Positions 24,447-32,818 of a DNA stretch of 49,131 nt are shown here, one piece after another. The translations under genes were made by a program, and so were the position numbers. The first letter of the stretch is position 1. Each line of letters begins with the position of its first letter. The notes under the pieces are model-generated. The model was not told the DNA's origin. It made no database searches and worked only from the letters and a program-made list of their open reading frames with translations. Source of the DNA: an uncultured Duncaniella sp. (lineage in GTDB: Bacteria > Bacteroidota > Bacteroidia > Bacteroidales > Muribaculaceae); contig NZ_CAJTMT010000024.1 of NCBI RefSeq assembly GCF_910577345.1, positions 1-49,131 of the forward strand, given 5' to 3'.

Positions 24447-25742
24447 TCAACAAACGATTTTGTCGTAAAGCTTCTGGAATTTCAGGGCAATCTCGGGTGT
24501 GCAGAGGTTGTTGATTGAACCCACATGGGTGTGGTGGACAGAGCGGACGGGGTGATATGTGCCGTTCTGCACTTCAAGTCCGACCTTCTTGTATGCTTCA
24601 CGGAAAGGCATACCTTCGAGAACAAGACGGTTGACTTCCTCTACGGTGAAGAGATAGTCATAGCGTGTGTCATCTATGATGTCACGTTTCACACGGATGT
24701 GTTGCAACATGAAATCGGCCATGTCCAGACATGAAATCATCTCTGTTGTGGCGGGGAAGATGATGTCTTTCAGCAACTGGAGGTCACGGTTGTAGCCGAG
24801 AGGAAGGTTGGCTGTCAGAAGGGCTATCTCATTCTGGATGGACTGCAGGCGGTTGCACTTGCCGCGCATGATTTCAAATACGTCGGGGTTCTTCTTGTGA
24901 GGCATGATAGACGAGCCTGTGGTAAGTTCGTCGGGGAAGGAAATGAACCCGAAGTTCTGACACATCCACATACACACGTCCATCGCGAGATGTCCGAGTG
25001 TGGAAGCAATGGCACTGATGGCCATTGAGGCGGCCCGCTCTGTCTTTCCGCGCGACATCTGCGCGGCCACAACGTTGTAGTGCAGTGTCTCGAAGCCAAG
25101 CAGACGTGTGGTCATCTCACGGTCGAGAGGGAATGACGAACCGTAGCCTGCGGCGGAACCGAGAGGATTCTGATTGGCCACATTGTAGGCTGCGACGAGC
25201 ATCTGCATGTCGTCCACGAGGGATTCTGCGTATGCTCCGAACCAAAGGCCGAACGATGAGGGCATGGCCACCTGAAGATGGGTGTAGCCGGGCATGAGGA
25301 CATCCTTGTACTCCTCGCTGAGAGATTGCAGACGGTCAAAGAGGCGTTTGACAGCTTCTGCGACTTTGCGCAGCTCGTCGCGCATGAAGAGCTTGAGGTC
25401 GACGAGCACCTGATCGTTGCGCGAACGTCCGGAATGGATTTTCTTGCCGACATCGCCGAGTTTGGCGGTGAGCATGAACTCGACCTGCGAGTGGACATCC
25501 TCCACTCCGGGTTCGATTGTGAATTCTCCACGCTCAATGACTTCCGCGATTTCGCCGAGAGCCTTGAGGAGTATATCAAGTTCTTCGGAGGTGAGAAGGC
25601 CGATGCTTTCAAGCATTCTGATATGGGCCATTGAGCCTTGGACGTCGTAGCGGGCAAGGCGCAGGTCGAGTTCGCGGTCATTGCCGACAGTGAACTCTTC
25701 AATCATTTTGTCGGGTTCAAAACCCTTGCTCCAAAGTTTCAT
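24447..25742 (-). CDS. argH: Argininosuccinate lyase
   Basis: This enzyme catalyses the last step of arginine synthesis: argininosuccinate to arginine and fumarate. It has 431 residues, slightly short for the family (about 450-460). Fumarase-superfamily signatures are HSGRSRNDQV near residue 101, PGYTHLQVAMPS with the catalytic histidine, and TGSSIMPHKKNPD with the mobile-loop serine. It is the final gene of the arginine cluster. It is separated from the M20 deacylase by 90 bases that include a short GC-rich hairpin, so it might be partly independent. Confidence 0.97.
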   Translation of the reverse strand: MKLWSKGFEPDKMIEEFTVGNDRELDLRLARYDVQGSMAHIRMLESIGLLTSEELDILLKALGEIAEVIERGEFTIEPGVEDVHSQVEFMLTAKLGDVGKKIHSGRSRNDQVLVDLKLFMRDELRKVAEAVKRLFDRLQSLSEEYKDVLMPGYTHLQVAMPSSFGLWFGAYAESLVDDMQMLVAAYNVANQNPLGSAAGYGSSFPLDREMTTRLLGFETLHYNVVAAQMSRGKTERAASMAISAIASTLGHLAMDVCMWMCQNFGFISFPDELTTGSSIMPHKKNPDVFEIMRGKCNRLQSIQNEIALLTANLPLGYNRDLQLLKDIIFPATTEMISCLDMADFMLQHIRVKRDIIDDTRYDYLFTVEEVNRLVLEGMPFREAYKKVGLEVQNGTYHPVRSVHHTHVGSINNLCTPEIALKFQKLYDKIVC

Positions 25743-25782
25743 TATTGTTGTCGGAATTAATGTTATATGTAAAATTTCTGTA

Positions 25783-25807
25783 GGGACGCGCTGTAGCGCG
25801 TATGCCC
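25783..25807. terminator. GC-rich hairpin between the M20 deacylase and argH
   Basis: ACGCGCT and AGCGCGT pair around a GT loop (25786-25801), flanked by GGG and CCC that can extend the stem. On the minus strand it is followed by AGAAATTTTA, weakly T-rich. It may reduce but need not stop readthrough into argH. Confidence 0.5.
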
Positions 25808-25832
25808 GATTAAATTCATAGTGCGTGAGCCA

Positions 25833-26903
25833 TCAGCCCAATTTCAGCGATTCAATCAGACGGCGGTAAAGAACAATCGCCTCCTCGATTTCGCTGATAA
25901 GGATGAATTCATCGGCGGAGTGGCTGCGCGACGACTGTCCCGGTCCGATTTTAAGGGAAGGGAAGTCATACATCAGCGACATGTCGCTCGTTGTGGGTGA
26001 GACGAATGTCTGACAGCCGAGTGCAAGTGCGCTCTTTACCAATGGGTGACTCTCCGCAATGACCGATGCGCGCACGCGGGTCGAGCGTGGAGTGAGTGTT
26101 GTCCATTTCACGGCATCGCGCAGCAGATTGACAGTCTCTTCATTGCTGAAGGCATCCGTTGTGCGTATGTCCACCACCCATTTGCATTCGTCGGGAATGG
26201 CGTTGTGTTGCCATCCGGCATTGATTTGGGTGATATTGACGCTCACTGGACCGAGGATTTCCGACTGGCGCGGAAATTTGAAGTCGCGCAGGGACTCGAT
26301 GTCGGCCATTGCGCGATAGATGGCGTTTATGCCTTCCCCACGGGCCGCATGTCCGGTAACTCCGGGAGTAAGGCAGTCGAGCACCACAAGACCGCGTTCG
26401 GCAACAGCCGCCTGCATTCCGGTCGGCTCCCCTACAATGGCGCAGTCAATCTTTATGCCTTCCTCCGCAAGATGTGGCAGGAAGGCCCTCATGCCGTTTT
26501 CTCCGCCAACTTCCTCTTCGGCAGTGATGGCAAGGAGGAGGTTGAAGGGGAGTGATGAGGTGCGGAGATCAAGGAAGGTCCGGATAAGGCATACTGCCGA
26601 TGCTCCTGCATCGTTGCTGCCAAGACCGTAGAGTCGTCCATCCTCAATTGTCGGTGCGAATGGGTCGCGCGTATAGGATGCGGCGGGTTTTACGGTGTCG
26701 TGGTGGGAATTCAGCAGTATGGTCGGACGCGAGCTGGCGAAGTTTTCGGAAAGCGCGTAGACATTGTTGCGGAACCGTCGGGGCGCGGCTCCGGCTTCTG
26801 ACAGGTAGTCAAAGATGAGTTGCGCCGTTCCCTCTTCCTGACGGGAGAGGGAAGGCGTGGCTATCATCTTTGAGAGCAGTCCGATGACTTCCGGCGGGTT
26901 CAT
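25833..26903 (-). CDS. argE: M20-family deacylase of arginine synthesis (ArgE-like)
   Basis: This is a zinc-dependent M20 peptidase-family enzyme of 356 residues from the ATG at 26903, which overlaps the argB stop as ATGA; an ATG at 26915 would add four residues. Metal motifs are NSHHDTVKP, GLGSNDAGASA, the general base pair AEEEVGGENG and VGEPTG; the last zinc ligand is expected in SADEFI near the end. In Bacteroidota with an argF'-type transcarbamylase, this position is filled by an enzyme that removes the N-succinyl or N-acetyl group from citrulline rather than from ornithine. That substrate is inferred from the pathway, not visible in the sequence. Confidence 0.87.
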   Translation of the reverse strand: MNPPEVIGLLSKMIATPSLSRQEEGTAQLIFDYLSEAGAAPRRFRNNVYALSENFASSRPTILLNSHHDTVKPAASYTRDPFAPTIEDGRLYGLGSNDAGASAVCLIRTFLDLRTSSLPFNLLLAITAEEEVGGENGMRAFLPHLAEEGIKIDCAIVGEPTGMQAAVAERGLVVLDCLTPGVTGHAARGEGINAIYRAMADIESLRDFKFPRQSEILGPVSVNITQINAGWQHNAIPDECKWVVDIRTTDAFSNEETVNLLRDAVKWTTLTPRSTRVRASVIAESHPLVKSALALGCQTFVSPTTSDMSLMYDFPSLKIGPGQSSRSHSADEFILISEIEEAIVLYRRLIESLKLG

Positions 26904-27682
26904 TGCTGATTGCATATAACGGTTCCACGGTCGGTCGACAGTGCGTCGGAGTGCTTGATGGTGACACTCTTCACACCTGCGTCGATGGCTTTGAAAGCAT
27001 TGTCAATCTTGGGTATCATTCCCTTGTTGACTATTCCGCGTTCGCGGAGATCGGCATAGATGGCAGGAGTGATGAGGGGTATGAGCGAGTCGGGGCGTTC
27101 GATGTCCTCCATGACTCCCGGTTGCTCGAAGCAGAATATAAGTTCCGTCGGAGCAACGCGCGAGGCTCCGACAGCAACCGACGAAGCGATGGTGTCGGCG
27201 TTGCAGTTGAGGAGCGTTCCGTTGCCGTCATGGGTGATGGCGCAGTAGACGGGAGTGATGCCCGTGTCAAGGAGCGATGCGATGAGTCTTGCGTTAACAC
27301 CTTCGGGAGCGATGTCACCCACAAAACCGTAGTCAATCGGCTTGGCAGGACGGCGCGTTGCGGTGATGGCATTGGCATCAGCACCTGTAAGACCGATGGC
27401 GTTGCATCCGGCTGCCTGAAGCATGGAGACGATGCGCTTGTTGACCAGTCCGGCATAGACCATGGTCACCACGTCGAGCGTTTCGCGGGTGGTGACGCGT
27501 CGGCCTTCAATCATTGTTGTCGGGATGTCGAGCTTTGCGCTCATACGGGTTGCTTCCTTGCCTCCGCCGTGGACAAGAATCTTCTTGCCGGGAAGGTTGA
27601 CAAAGTCATTGATGAAGCGCGCGAGGGCTTCGGGATTGTCGACGACGTTGCCGCCTATCTTGATGACTTTAATAGTATCCAT
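26900..27682 (-). CDS. argB: N-acyl-glutamate kinase
   Basis: This protein has 260 residues from the ATG at 27682; a TTG nine codons upstream would overlap argF'. It is an amino acid kinase-fold enzyme with IKIGGNVVDN (phosphate loop), VHGGGKEATRM, the acyl-glutamate pocket around MIEGRRVTTRETLDVV, and NCNADTIASSVAVG in the nucleotide site. It phosphorylates N-acetyl- or N-succinylglutamate, the second step of the pathway. The gene lies 13 bases after argF' and overlaps the M20 deacylase by 4 bases, so argF'-argB-M20 form one tight unit. Confidence 0.94.
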   Translation of the reverse strand: MDTIKVIKIGGNVVDNPEALARFINDFVNLPGKKILVHGGGKEATRMSAKLDIPTTMIEGRRVTTRETLDVVTMVYAGLVNKRIVSMLQAAGCNAIGLTGADANAITATRRPAKPIDYGFVGDIAPEGVNARLIASLLDTGITPVYCAITHDGNGTLLNCNADTIASSVAVGASRVAPTELIFCFEQPGVMEDIERPDSLIPLITPAIYADLRERGIVNKGMIPKIDNAFKAIDAGVKSVTIKHSDALSTDRGTVICNQQ

Positions 27683-27695
27683 CACTTCAGGCTTT

Positions 27696-28649
27696 TCAGA
27701 GACTTTCAAGCATACGTTTGAGCACCACCTGTGCTGAAATCTCGCGGTTGGCGGCTTCGGGAATCACGATGCTGCGCTCGGACTCGATGACATCATCGGT
27801 CACAATCATGTTGCGGCGCACTGGCAGACAGTGCATGAAGAATGCGTTGTCGGTGAGTCCCATCTTCTCGCTGTCGACGGTCCATGCGCGGTCTGTCGAG
27901 AGGACTTTACCGTAGTTGGGGTCTGCGAAGGCAGACCAGTTCTTGGCATATACGAAATCGGCACCTTCGAGGGCTTTGCGCTGGTCGTACTCGACACGGG
28001 CTTTCCCTACGAATTCGGGCGCGAGTTCATAACCGTGGGGATGGGTGATGACGAAGTCATAGTCCGTGGCGTTCATCCACTCGGCAAATGAGTTGGGGAC
28101 AGCCTGAGGAAGTGCCTTGGGATGGGGTGCCCATGTCATGACCACCTTTGGACGCTCTTTTGTCTTGAATTCCTCGATTGTGATGAGGTCGGCAAAGCTC
28201 TGGAGTGGATGACGGGTGGCAGCCTCCATGCTGAACACGGGACGGCCTGAGTATTTGATGAACTGGTTGATGACGCGCTCCTCATAGTCCTCGGCCTTGT
28301 CGGTGAGGCCTGCGAATGAGCGGACACCGATGATGTCGCAGTACGAACCCATGACGGGGATGGCTTCGAGGAGGTGTTCGGCCTTGTCGCCGTCCATAAT
28401 GACACCGCGCTCGGTTTCAAGTTTCCATGCTCCCTGATTCACGTCAAGGACAATGACATTCATGCCGAGGTTCATCGCAGCCTTCTGAGTGCTGAGGCGC
28501 GTGCGGAGGCTGGAGTTGAAGAAGATCATCATCAGGGTCTTGTTCTTGCCGAGATGCTGATATGCAAAGCGGTTTGCTTTGACTTCGAGAGCTTCCTTGA
28601 CAGCAAGGTCAAGAGAGCCTATGTCTGAAACGTTGGTGAAATTACGCAT
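27696..28649 (-). CDS. argF': N-succinylornithine carbamoyltransferase-type transcarbamylase
   Basis: This protein has 317 residues and belongs to the Bacteroidota/Xanthomonas transcarbamylases that act on N-acylated ornithine instead of free ornithine. Carbamoyl-phosphate motifs are FFNSSLRTRLSTQ (44-55), the ATRHPLQSFAD block and HCLPVRRN. The proline loop MDGDKxEHLLEAIPVMG closes over the substrate. In Bacteroides fragilis SOTCase, from memory, position 90 in this loop is Pro and sets preference for succinylornithine. Here the codon is GCC, so residue 90 is Ala. The enzyme should make N-succinyl- or N-acetylcitrulline for the M20 deacylase downstream. It starts 53 bases left of the palindromic tract that follows argD. 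Confidence 0.93.
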   Translation of the reverse strand: MRNFTNVSDIGSLDLAVKEALEVKANRFAYQHLGKNKTLMMIFFNSSLRTRLSTQKAAMNLGMNVIVLDVNQGAWKLETERGVIMDGDKAEHLLEAIPVMGSYCDIIGVRSFAGLTDKAEDYEERVINQFIKYSGRPVFSMEAATRHPLQSFADLITIEEFKTKERPKVVMTWAPHPKALPQAVPNSFAEWMNATDYDFVITHPHGYELAPEFVGKARVEYDQRKALEGADFVYAKNWSAFADPNYGKVLSTDRAWTVDSEKMGLTDNAFFMHCLPVRRNMIVTDDVIESERSIVIPEAANREISAQVVLKRMLESL

Positions 28650-28702
28650 ATTGGAGGTTAAGGTTGGAAAATTTTTAATTGAGGGGGATTTTGGGGGGAG
28701 AA

Positions 28703-28897
28703 GGCTAATAGGTCTAATAAGTCAAATAGGCCCAATAAGCCTAATAAGTCAAATAGGGCTAATAAGAGATTGCTTATTAGGCTTATTGGGCTTATTAGCC
28801 CTATTAGGCTTATTAGTCCTATTAGGCTTATTAGTCCTATTAGGCTTATTAGCCCTATTAGACTTATTTGTCCTATTAGCCCTATCGCCTATTAGCG
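28703..28897. repeat. Palindromic tract of CTAATAAG-like short repeats between argD and argF'
   Basis: Nearly 200 bases consist of degenerate units such as CTAATAAG, CTATTAGG and CTTATTAG. The left third (to about 28759) is the reverse complement of the right two thirds, around a centre near 28764, so the tract can fold into one large hairpin or several alternatives. Translation of one strand gives only LLGLLALLG-like repeats, which I take as non-coding. It lies in the 3' region of argD and just before argF'. Confidence 0.85.
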
Positions 28898-28915
28898 TTA
28901 TTTTTAGCCTTGCTT

Positions 28916-30064
28916 TCAATCCTCCTTGCTGTCAAGGACTTCTTTGAAGGCTTCGATGAAGCGCTTGGCGTGGGAGCGTGGGAGGGAGAGGGGCGGAAGG
29001 AGGCGCACAGTGTGCTCTCCGGCACCGCCGGTGAAGATGTGTTTGTCGAAGAGGAGGCGTTTGCGGAGTTCGGGTGCCGAACCCTTGATTTCGATACCTA
29101 TCATGAGACCGCGACCGCGCACTTCAATCACTTCGGGATGTGTGGCGGCAAGGTCGTTGAGCTCTTCAAGAAGATACTCACCCACGGCGGCTGCGTTGGA
29201 TACCATGTTTTCGGTTTCCATCACGTCAAGCACGGCGATTGCAGCGGCACATGCGAGGTGGCTTCCACCGAAAGTGGTGCCGAGCATACCCTTGACCGGT
29301 TTGATTGCCGGAGAGATGATGATGGCTCCCATCGGGAATCCGTTGGCTATACCCTTGGCACAGGTGATGATGTCGGGGCGCACTCCGGCATATTGATGGG
29401 CGAAGAAACGACCTGTGCGACCGTAGCCCGACTGGATTTCGTCGAGGATGAGGACTACACCGTATTTCGTGCAGAGTTCGCGGAGCTTGCGGAGGAAGGA
29501 GTCGTCGACCATGCGGATTCCTGCCACCCCCTGGATACCCTCTATGATGACGCCTGCGAATTCGCCTGTCGAAAGTTTGGCTTCGACAGCCTCGATGTCG
29601 TTGAGAGGTGCGAACTCGACATTTTCAGTAGAGTTGAAAGGTGACTGAATCTTGGGGTTGTCGGTGGCGGCAACTGCGCCCGATGTGCGGCCATGGAAAG
29701 CCTTGTCAAATGCGAGTATTTTGCTCTTGCCGGTGTGGAACGAGGCAAGTTTCATCGCATTTTCGTTGGCCTCGGCTCCAGAGTTACAGAGGAAGAGGGC
29801 ATAGTCATTGTAGCCCGAGAGACGGCCGAGTCGGTCGGCCAGTTTCTGCTGCAATGAGTTCTGCACGGAGTTGGAGTAGAAACCGAGTTTCGACACCTGG
29901 TCAGCGATTGCGGTGACATAGGTGTGGTGTGCGTGACCGATTGAGATCACGGCATGACCTCCATAGAGGTCAAGATATTCGGTGCCGTCGGCAGTGTAGA
30001 CATGGTTGCCGAGTCCACGCACCGGTTCTATATCATATAGGGAGTATACGTCGAAGAGGTTCAT
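28916..30064 (-). CDS. argD: N-acyl-ornithine aminotransferase
   Basis: This is a class III PLP aminotransferase of 382 residues that converts N-acylglutamate semialdehyde to N-acylornithine. Motifs are DLYGGHAVISIGH, CNSGAEANENAMKLA (PLP phosphate), KAFHGRTSGAVAATDN, LILDEIQSGYGRTG with the PLP-ring aspartate, and the Schiff-base lysine in TCAKGIANGFPMG (about 235), then TFGGSHLACAAA. Length is slightly less than E. coli ArgD. It is bounded on both sides by long inverted repeats, so translation coupling with its neighbours is unlikely. Confidence 0.95.
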   Translation of the reverse strand: MNLFDVYSLYDIEPVRGLGNHVYTADGTEYLDLYGGHAVISIGHAHHTYVTAIADQVSKLGFYSNSVQNSLQQKLADRLGRLSGYNDYALFLCNSGAEANENAMKLASFHTGKSKILAFDKAFHGRTSGAVAATDNPKIQSPFNSTENVEFAPLNDIEAVEAKLSTGEFAGVIIEGIQGVAGIRMVDDSFLRKLRELCTKYGVVLILDEIQSGYGRTGRFFAHQYAGVRPDIITCAKGIANGFPMGAIIISPAIKPVKGMLGTTFGGSHLACAAAIAVLDVMETENMVSNAAAVGEYLLEELNDLAATHPEVIEVRGRGLMIGIEIKGSAPELRKRLLFDKHIFTGGAGEHTVRLLPPLSLPRSHAKRFIEAFKEVLDSKED

Positions 30065-30087
30065 CTTTTCTCTAAATAGTTCTATTC

Positions 30088-30202
30088 AGTATAGAGATTA
30101 AAGTATAGAGTATAGATAATAGTCTTCAAGTCTGGAGTATCAACAAGTGGCCAGCGAATGACCGGAACTATTATCTATACTCTATACTTTAATCTCTATA
30201 CT
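30088..30202. repeat. 36-bp perfect inverted repeat between argC and argD
   Basis: Arms 30088-30123 and 30167-30202 are exactly complementary over 36 bases, built of units like AGTATAGAGATTAAAG. A further degenerate copy of the right-arm unit (CTTTAATCTCTATACTTT) lies at about 30229-30246, so the tract reaches almost to the argC stop. Confidence 0.9.
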
Positions 30203-30263
30203 ATAACTTCAATATCTCTATGCTATAGCTTTAATCTCTATACTTTTCTGTTTTTAGAATGGA

Positions 30264-31226
30264 CTAAAAGGCTGACGGCTTGAGGCGGAGGCCGGTGGTC
30301 TCGGGATAGCCGCAGATGAGGTTGAAGTTCTGCACGGCCTGTCCGGATGCCCCTTTGAGCAGGTTGTCGATGGCCGAGAGAATCAGGAGCTTGGAGCCAT
30401 GCTTTTCGAGTGAGATGACTGCCTTGTTGGTGTTGACCACCTGTTTGAGATCAATGGGGCGGTCAGACACATGGGTGAAGGGCGCGTCGGCATAGAAATC
30501 CTTGTAGAGCTTAACGGCCTCTTCGATTGAGAGGTCAGTGTCGATATAGCTCATTGCGAAGATGCCGCGGGGGAAGTCGCCGCGCACGGGCACGAAACTG
30601 ATTTCAGCATCGAATCCGGGCTGCAATTGGCCGAGAGTCTGACGGATTTCTGCAAGGTGCTGATGTGAGAACGCCTTGTAGACCGACAGGTTGTCGTTGC
30701 GCCAACTGAAATGGGTGGTCGCTCCGGGTTTCACGCCTGCACCGGTTGAGCCGGTGACTGCTGTCACATGCACCTCGCGGTTGAGTTTCCCTGCTTTCGC
30801 GAGAGGCAGGAGGGCAAGTTGGAGGGCGGTTGCGAAGCATCCGGGATTGGCTACCTTGTCGGCTCCGATGATTGCATCGCGCTTGGCTTCGGGGAGACCG
30901 TAGACGTAGCCTTCCGACTCGTTGCGGTAGTCTTGAGCGAGGTCGACGATTTTCAGCCCTGCCGGCATCTCGTTTTCCTCCCAGAATTTCTGGCTGAAGC
31001 CGTGGCCCTGGCAGAGAAAGAGTACGTCGATGGCAGAAAGATCAAAGTCTTCGGCAAAGCGGAGGTCGGTGTCGCCGATGAGTCCTTCGTGGATTTCGCT
31101 GACAGGTTTGCCTGCGTTGCTCGTAGAGTGGACAAACACGATTTCCGCTTGCGGGTGATTTATGAGTAGGCGGAGGAGTTCGCCGGCAGTGTAGCCGGCG
31201 CCTCCGATGATTCCGATTTTAGCCAT
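30264..31226 (-). CDS. argC: N-acyl-gamma-glutamyl-phosphate reductase
   Basis: This is an NADPH-dependent reductase of 320 residues, the short form of ArgC. The N-terminal Rossmann start is IGIIGGAGYTAGELLRLL. The catalytic cysteine is C130 in VANPGCFATA, and the catalytic-region histidine is in SHQHLAEI. It reduces N-acylglutamyl phosphate to the semialdehyde used by ArgD. The two neighbouring gaps (argG-argC of 203 bases and argC-argD of 199 bases) are both filled by inverted repeats. Confidence 0.95.
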   Translation of the reverse strand: MAKIGIIGGAGYTAGELLRLLINHPQAEIVFVHSTSNAGKPVSEIHEGLIGDTDLRFAEDFDLSAIDVLFLCQGHGFSQKFWEENEMPAGLKIVDLAQDYRNESEGYVYGLPEAKRDAIIGADKVANPGCFATALQLALLPLAKAGKLNREVHVTAVTGSTGAGVKPGATTHFSWRNDNLSVYKAFSHQHLAEIRQTLGQLQPGFDAEISFVPVRGDFPRGIFAMSYIDTDLSIEEAVKLYKDFYADAPFTHVSDRPIDLKQVVNTNKAVISLEKHGSKLLILSAIDNLLKGASGQAVQNFNLICGYPETTGLRLKPSAF

Positions 31227-31241
31227 GAAGATTAGTTCTTA

Positions 31242-31440
31242 ATTCTTGATGCATAATGCATAATTCGCTTTGAATAATTCATGATTCTTGATGCATAATG
31301 CATGATTGGGCAATTAAGACTGTTGCTTTACAGACAGGCTTGGTAGCCACCATTGTATTAATCAAGCACTATTTATGAATCATGCATTGAAATTAATCAT
31401 GCATTGAATTATGCATTATGAATCATGCATTATGCATTGT
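31242..31440. repeat. ATGCATAATGCAT-type inverted repeat region between argG and argC
   Basis: ATTCTTGATGCATAATGCAT occurs twice exactly (31242-31261 and 31284-31303). The right half (about 31376-31440) carries the complementary units ATGCATTATG and ATCATGCATT several times. The right end runs into argG: its stop (31430-31432) and the last codons are made from repeat sequence. The middle (31304-31375) has no gene. Confidence 0.85.
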
Positions 31441-32638
31441 TATTGCGTTTCTGCACGTTATGGAAAATCTTCATCTGGTTGCCGAGAATCTTGGTGAAGC
31501 CCTTGACGTCGTCAGCGCTCCAAGCCTTGTTGACCTCGCCATATTCGCCGAAGTCGGTCTTCATGAGGTCGAAGGGTGAATCAACGCCCACGAGGGTATA
31601 GGAGTAGGGGCGGAGGATAACTTCAACCGTGCCGGTGACGTTGCTCTGTGAGCTTTCGAGGAAGGCCTCCATGTCGCGCATGACAGGTTCGAGATACTGC
31701 GACTCGTGGAGGAACATTCCGTACCATGTTCCTATCTGATCCTTCCAATACTGCTGCCACTTGGTGAGAGTGTGCTTTTCGAGCATCTTGTGGGCGGCGA
31801 TGATGAGGATGGGGCCTGCGGCCTCGAAACCTACACGGCCCTTGATGCCGATGATGGTGTCGCCGATGTGCATGTCGCGGCCGATTCCGTAGCGCGAACC
31901 GAGACGCTCTACCTCGCGGATAGCATCAATCTTGTTGTCGTAGTGCTTGCCGTTGACGCTGTCGATTTCACCCTTGACGAAACCGATGGTGATGTGTTCC
32001 TCACCCTTTTCGGTCACCTGGCTGGGATATGCGCTCTCGGGGAGGGTCTGCTCCGAGTGGAGGGTTTCCTTGCCGCCGATGCTTGTGCCCCAGAGACCCT
32101 TGTTGATGGAGTATTCCATCTTCTTGAAGTCGGCTTCGATGCCATGCTTCTTAAGATAGTCGATTTCATACTCGCGGGTGAGGGTCATGTCGCGGGTCGG
32201 GGTGATGATTTCGATTTCGGGAGCGAGAATCTGGAATGTGAGGTCGAAACGCACCTGGTCGTTTCCTGCGCCGGTCGAGCCGTGGGCCACTGCGTCAGCT
32301 CCAATCTTTTTGGCATATTCGATAATGGCGATGGCCTGGAAGATGCGCTCGGAGGATACGGAGATGGGATAAGTGCCGTTGCGGAGGACGTTGCCGGCAA
32401 TCATGTATTTGATGCTCTTGTCGTAATAGTCGCCGGTCACGTCGAGGGCTGCATGGGAGGCAGCTCCCAGACGGAGGGCTTTCTCTTCGATTGTCTTGAG
32501 TTCTTCGGGAGAGAAACCGCCGGTGTTGGCGATGGCGGTGTGTACTTCATATCCGAGGTCTTCGGAAAGATATTTTGCTGCAAACGATGTGTCGAGGCCA
32601 CCACTGAAGGCGAGGACTACTTTTTTCTTATTTTCCAT
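31430..32638 (-). CDS. argG: Argininosuccinate synthase
   Basis: This is a cytoplasmic enzyme of 402 residues that joins citrulline and aspartate with ATP. The N-type ATP pyrophosphatase loop is at 10-18 (AFSGGLDTS). Other signatures are HGSTGAGNDQVRF, the TPTRDMTLTREYEIDYL region, and EKHTLTKWQQYWKDQ further on. It is the second gene of the arginine cluster, 180 bases after the GNAT gene. The last three or four residues (NNNA) are encoded by the edge of the downstream repeat. Confidence 0.97.
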   Translation of the reverse strand: MENKKKVVLAFSGGLDTSFAAKYLSEDLGYEVHTAIANTGGFSPEELKTIEEKALRLGAASHAALDVTGDYYDKSIKYMIAGNVLRNGTYPISVSSERIFQAIAIIEYAKKIGADAVAHGSTGAGNDQVRFDLTFQILAPEIEIITPTRDMTLTREYEIDYLKKHGIEADFKKMEYSINKGLWGTSIGGKETLHSEQTLPESAYPSQVTEKGEEHITIGFVKGEIDSVNGKHYDNKIDAIREVERLGSRYGIGRDMHIGDTIIGIKGRVGFEAAGPILIIAAHKMLEKHTLTKWQQYWKDQIGTWYGMFLHESQYLEPVMRDMEAFLESSQSNVTGTVEVILRPYSYTLVGVDSPFDLMKTDFGEYGEVNKAWSADDVKGFTKILGNQMKIFHNVQKRNNNA

Positions 32639-32658
32639 TATTTAAAAGCTTTGCTTTT

Positions 32659-32792
32659 AAGTGTAAGTGCTTCGCACAAGTATAAAGGATAAAGTATTAA
32701 GTGATAGGCTTGTTCATCTCCTCAGCTATTACTTAATGCTTAGTATTCAATACTTAATACTTAGTACTTGGCACGCAGTGCCATCCACACTT
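32659..32792. repeat. Branched inverted repeat between the GNAT gene and argG
   Basis: The outer arms AAGTGT / ACACTT enclose three stems: GTGC-TTC-GCAC at 32667-32677, AAGTATTAAGTGATAG at 32692-32707 paired with CTATTACTTAATGCTT at 32726-32741 (14 of 16), and GGCAC-GCA-GTGCC at 32770-32782. Several TTAAGTATTA-like units are also repeated. This is a weaker, more branched version of the other spacers. Confidence 0.65.
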
Positions 32793-32818
32793 ACTACCTA
32801 AAAATTTTTGAAAAAAAT

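Noticed and set aside
25781..25807. Mobile repeat ending in GGGACGCGCT
   Set aside because: The short GC-rich palindrome resembles dispersed repeats of Bacteroidota, but one copy in the window cannot show mobility. I list it only as a hairpin.
28703..28897. Possible CRISPR array
   Set aside because: The repeat unit is about 8-16 bases and degenerate, occurs in both orientations, has no unique spacers and no cas genes nearby.
28579..28947. 122-codon frame with LLGLLALLG repeats
   Set aside because: It is a translation of the palindromic repeat tract and crosses the start of argF'. It looks like a membrane peptide only by accident.
31706..32692. 328-codon plus-strand frame opposite argG
   Set aside because: Argininosuccinate synthase on the minus strand is certain. 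The antisense frame is acidic, without motifs.
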